Source: Flavobacterium sp. UBA7665
GTDB lineage: Bacteria > Bacteroidota > Bacteroidia > Flavobacteriales > Flavobacteriaceae
Assembly: GCA_002483285.1 (NCBI GenBank)
Contig: DLHP01000041.1
Span: 290,513-354,512, forward strand
Direction: 5' to 3'
Length of the DNA stretch: 64,000 bases
Position numbers and translations under genes: made by a program. The notes under the pieces are model-generated. The model was not told the DNA's origin. It saw only the letters and a program-made list of their open reading frames with translations, and ran no database searches. Below are positions 61,802 to 64,000 of the stretch, piece after piece (the stretch's first letter is position 1; the number at the start of each line of letters is the position of its first letter).

Positions 61802-62797
61802 ATGAAAAAATTATGGATGATATTCGCACTGATATATGGAATCGTTGGTTTAGCGCAGGAGACTGGAGATCTGGATGCCATAAAATTGTTCATCGACAAA
61901 AATGACGTCCAGTTGGAAAATAGTGAAGACTTGAATGACCCTCAGGCAGACCGCTTGTTTCAAAGGGTTTCCCAACTCATGAACCGAGTTGGGATAACAG
62001 AGTACGGTTACAGTACGTTTTTGGTAACGCCGAAACTCGATGTGATTTCGGTAACTGAGAGTGACGCAGGCATCGCCAAAACCGTCTTGGCCGAATGCGA
62101 ACTGTTCCTGACCGTAAAAAGGGTTTTCAACAGCACCAGGAAACAAACCGAAGGTTCGGCCACGATGAACACCTATTCGAAGAAAATCATGGGTTCGGGT
62201 TACACCAAATCAGAAGCCATATCCAACGCCATCAGTAACATAAATTCATTGGATAAAAATGATGGGATTAAAAAATTCTTCGAGATAACGAAAAAGAAAA
62301 TAAATGATTATTACCAAAATCCAGTGAATTGCGACAATGTACTCAAAGAAGCCAAACAGGCTTTGGCGATGAAAAATTATCGCAAGTCAATTGCCCTGAG
62401 CTTTTCTGTGCCAACCAATGCGCCGTGCTACAAGAAAGCCTACGATGACGCCATACTGGTTTACAATACCTACATCGAGGACGAGTGTGAACGGCAGTTG
62501 ATCCAAATGAAGATACATGCGGCTTTGGCACAGAAAAGTGATGCCGATTTTAAGACGCATTGTGATTCGGTTGTTAAGATTATGGGCGAAATAGAACCGT
62601 CGGCAGAGAAATGCTATGCGGCGGCTAAGGTCATTATTGCCGGGATTGAACAAAAACTGAACGAGCAACAGAAAAGGGAGTGGGAAGCCTACAAATTAAC
62701 GGTTACCGACAGGAATCGGCTTGAACGGGAACGATTAAAAGCAATACAAAAGATTAATGTCAATTATGTCCCTTCAGAAACCATTATCATCAAATAA
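61802..62797 (+). CDS. Exported protein of unknown function
   Basis: Protein of 331 residues with a signal peptide (MKKLWMIFALIYGIVGLAQ). The N-terminal half has beta-rich segments (VGITEYGYSTFLVTPKLDVI) that may be CsgG/FlgT-like; the SGYTKSEAISNAISNIN stretch resembles an LPP20-type helix. The C-terminal half is helical and ends in a coiled-coil-like segment (LNEQQKREWEAYKLTVTDRN) rich in Glu, Lys and Arg. Last gene of the exported cluster. Its stop directly abuts the convergent TIR gene. Confidence 0.6.
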   Translation: MKKLWMIFALIYGIVGLAQETGDLDAIKLFIDKNDVQLENSEDLNDPQADRLFQRVSQLMNRVGITEYGYSTFLVTPKLDVISVTESDAGIAKTVLAECELFLTVKRVFNSTRKQTEGSATMNTYSKKIMGSGYTKSEAISNAISNINSLDKNDGIKKFFEITKKKINDYYQNPVNCDNVLKEAKQALAMKNYRKSIALSFSVPTNAPCYKKAYDDAILVYNTYIEDECERQLIQMKIHAALAQKSDADFKTHCDSVVKIMGEIEPSAEKCYAAAKVIIAGIEQKLNEQQKREWEAYKLTVTDRNRLERERLKAIQKINVNYVPSETIIIK

Positions 62798-63805
62798 TTA
62801 CTCTGATTTATAGACAATGAAATTTCGGGGAACCTGATTGTTTTCTAGCAATACGACATCCCCAGTTATTTCGTTGCCATTCACATTAAAATGCCCTTGG
62901 ATTGTAGTGCTGTTCACTATTTTATATTTGGAATCGCCTACCTGTTTTGCCGTTCCACTAATTGGCGTGTTCGAAATTTTACCAACGAAATCATAGGTGT
63001 TTGCATTACTCTTGTCGAAATTCAGATAATCTGACTTGGTCGGGCTATTGAACGCCGCATGATCATCTAAACTGATGGCGAAACGCAAATTGGGCTCCTT
63101 TTTAGGTGGATTTGGCGTTTGTGGTGGCTGTGATTGCACGATGTCTACATTTTTTAAAAGCTTTTCTTCAAGGATTTTCATGCTGTCGCGCTGGCGTTGC
63201 ATCATTTGGTTCTGTAAATTGGCAATGCTGTCTGACTGGGCAACCGATTCCATTTTGCGTGCATTGACATTCCACATAAAATAACCGACAAGCAATACCG
63301 CCAGTATACCAAGGCCATATAGCAACGGTTTGTTGTTTTTGGCCGCCGCCGTTTGTAATACATAACTATTTTCTACCGCAGTCGTAGCATCTAAAGTGTG
63401 GTCAAGCAAGCGCTCGCAAATTTTCTGAACCTCATTAAAGTAAAGCACCGGTTTTTTCTCAAAAGCATCCAACCAATGTTTGAGGCTCAAAAAATACTCC
63501 ATCGCAGCCGATGGCATGGTGTCACTGATCCTAAACGGGATAATCTCAATGCGTTTGTTAAAGGCGCGCTCTACCTCGTTGCGCACATGGTCGGAGTCGT
63601 TAGAATGTTGGCTAAAAACAAGAATCATAATGGCCGAGTGGTTGATCGCTTCTATGATCGAAGCTGCGTAATCTTTTCCCGGCGCAATGTCTCTGGGCGC
63701 TATCCAGCATTTTAACTGGGCTTTTTCAAGGTGTGCGCAGAGTGCAGTGGCAATTGCTTTGTCTTTAGAAGAGTAGCTGATGAAGATGGTTTGGCGGTTT
63801 TCCAT
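62798..63805 (-). CDS. Membrane-anchored TIR domain protein
   Basis: Protein of 335 residues. Residues 1-115 are a TIR_2 domain (FISYSSKDKAIATALCAHLE, KCWIAPRDIAPGKDYAASII, IMILVFSQHSNDSDHVRNEV) ending LKHWLDAFEK. E77 in NEVERAF is at the position of the catalytic Glu of NADase TIRs. One membrane helix (about 161-179) follows, then a coiled-coil-like stretch and a C-terminal beta-rich domain of about 95 residues that should lie outside the cytoplasm. The function is unknown; TIR proteins often act in defence. Convergent with the exported gene cluster. Confidence 0.88.
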   Translation of the reverse strand: MENRQTIFISYSSKDKAIATALCAHLEKAQLKCWIAPRDIAPGKDYAASIIEAINHSAIMILVFSQHSNDSDHVRNEVERAFNKRIEIIPFRISDTMPSAAMEYFLSLKHWLDAFEKKPVLYFNEVQKICERLLDHTLDATTAVENSYVLQTAAAKNNKPLLYGLGILAVLLVGYFMWNVNARKMESVAQSDSIANLQNQMMQRQRDSMKILEEKLLKNVDIVQSQPPQTPNPPKKEPNLRFAISLDDHAAFNSPTKSDYLNFDKSNANTYDFVGKISNTPISGTAKQVGDSKYKIVNSTTIQGHFNVNGNEITGDVVLLENNQVPRNFIVYKSE

Positions 63806-63906
63806 GTGTTGAAATTCGCAATATTCGAAGTTTAAAAATAAGGAAAAAAGGATATGGTTGTGTTTTTTGGGGAGAAAGTTGTTTGTTTTCAGTAGGTTGT
63901 GGTTTT

Positions 63907-64000
63907 GGAGCTGGTTCCCGCTTTCCGCTATATCTTTTGTCCGCTAAAGAAGCGGAACAAAAGGATGCCGCTGCAATCGGGGCTATCGCTGCCGCGAGGG
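63907..64000 (-). repeat. Dispersed palindromic repeat, copy G (window edge)
   Basis: GGAGCTGGTTCCCGCTTTCC, GCTATATCTTTTG, then the tip TCCGCT/AGCGGA, then ACAAAAGGATGCCGCTGC and AATCGGGGCTATCGC. Orientation of copy B. It runs to, or past, the right window edge. Confidence 0.85.

Noticed and set aside
58091..63805. A complete, classical Thoeris defence system
   Set aside because: There is no SIR2 domain, the SLOG-like part is N-terminal and the TIR protein is membrane-anchored with an outer domain. Only a loose analogy holds.

Overview
The window looks like a chromosomal segment of a member of the Flavobacteriaceae, most likely Flavobacterium or a close relative. The evidence is the gliding genes gldE and gldD beside mutY and ssb, C-terminal type IX secretion (T9SS) sorting domains on two secreted enzymes, promoters of the Bacteroidota type (TTG, about 20 bases, TAnnTTTG), absence of Shine-Dalgarno-like leaders, and many families typical of Bacteroidota (DUF4412, DUF3109, DUF3127, DUF4301). 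G+C looks intermediate by eye and was not computed. I saw no tRNA, rRNA, transposase, integrase or CRISPR array.

Layout. 1-5 kb: dCMP deaminase, a C-terminal processing protease, a small operon with a flavoprotein and MarC, a DUF4412 secreted protein and a Cys-rich DUF3109 protein. 5-11 kb: nucleotide metabolism (nrdB, nrdA, a dGTPase) with a GNAT. 11-16 kb: a T9SS-exported M36 metallopeptidase, dxs and a tRNA/nucleoside deaminase. 16-25.5 kb: a bacterial alpha-2-macroglobulin lipoprotein paired with penicillin-binding protein 1C, then two membrane proteins. 25.6-31.4 kb: RNase G, a 30-residue very basic peptide, HU, mutY, ssb, gldE, gldD. 31.5-40.2 kb: an HMA lipoprotein, an EamA exporter, an M16 peptidase pair, ribosomal proteins L21/L27 and a GH85 glycosidase. 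40.3-49 kb: two envelope proteins of unknown function, ahcY, a phosphopantetheinyl transferase, a truncated hemoglobin, then an overlapping operon of prenylglyceryl-phosphate synthase, PnuC, a NadR-like kinase fused to DUF4301, and ArfB. 49-51.5 kb: a TPP riboswitch leading into a TonB-dependent receptor. 51.7-57.9 kb: a Rieske-like lipoprotein without cluster ligands, greA, a HIT protein, a histidine kinase, a flavin reductase, DUF3127, aat, tag and a queuosine-precursor transporter. 58-63.8 kb: an accessory-looking block with a SLOG-like/transmembrane protein, four exported proteins (CsgG-like, a short one, DUF6175-like and an unknown) and a convergent membrane-anchored TIR protein.

Two things stand out. 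First, at least seven copies of an imperfect palindromic intergenic repeat (about 70-140 bp) lie between genes in both orientations. Their arms are conserved (AGCGGcATCCTTTTGC with its partner GCAAAAGATACAGCGG), while the hairpin tips differ in sequence yet stay self-complementary. Second, the 58-63.8 kb block puts a SLOG-like nucleotide-binding domain joined to membrane segments within 5 kb of a TIR protein. This recalls the TIR/SLOG signalling logic of Thoeris defence, but the intervening genes encode periplasmic proteins resembling CsgG/FlgT-type outer-membrane assemblies. Its function is unknown; it is the best candidate here for an undescribed system.
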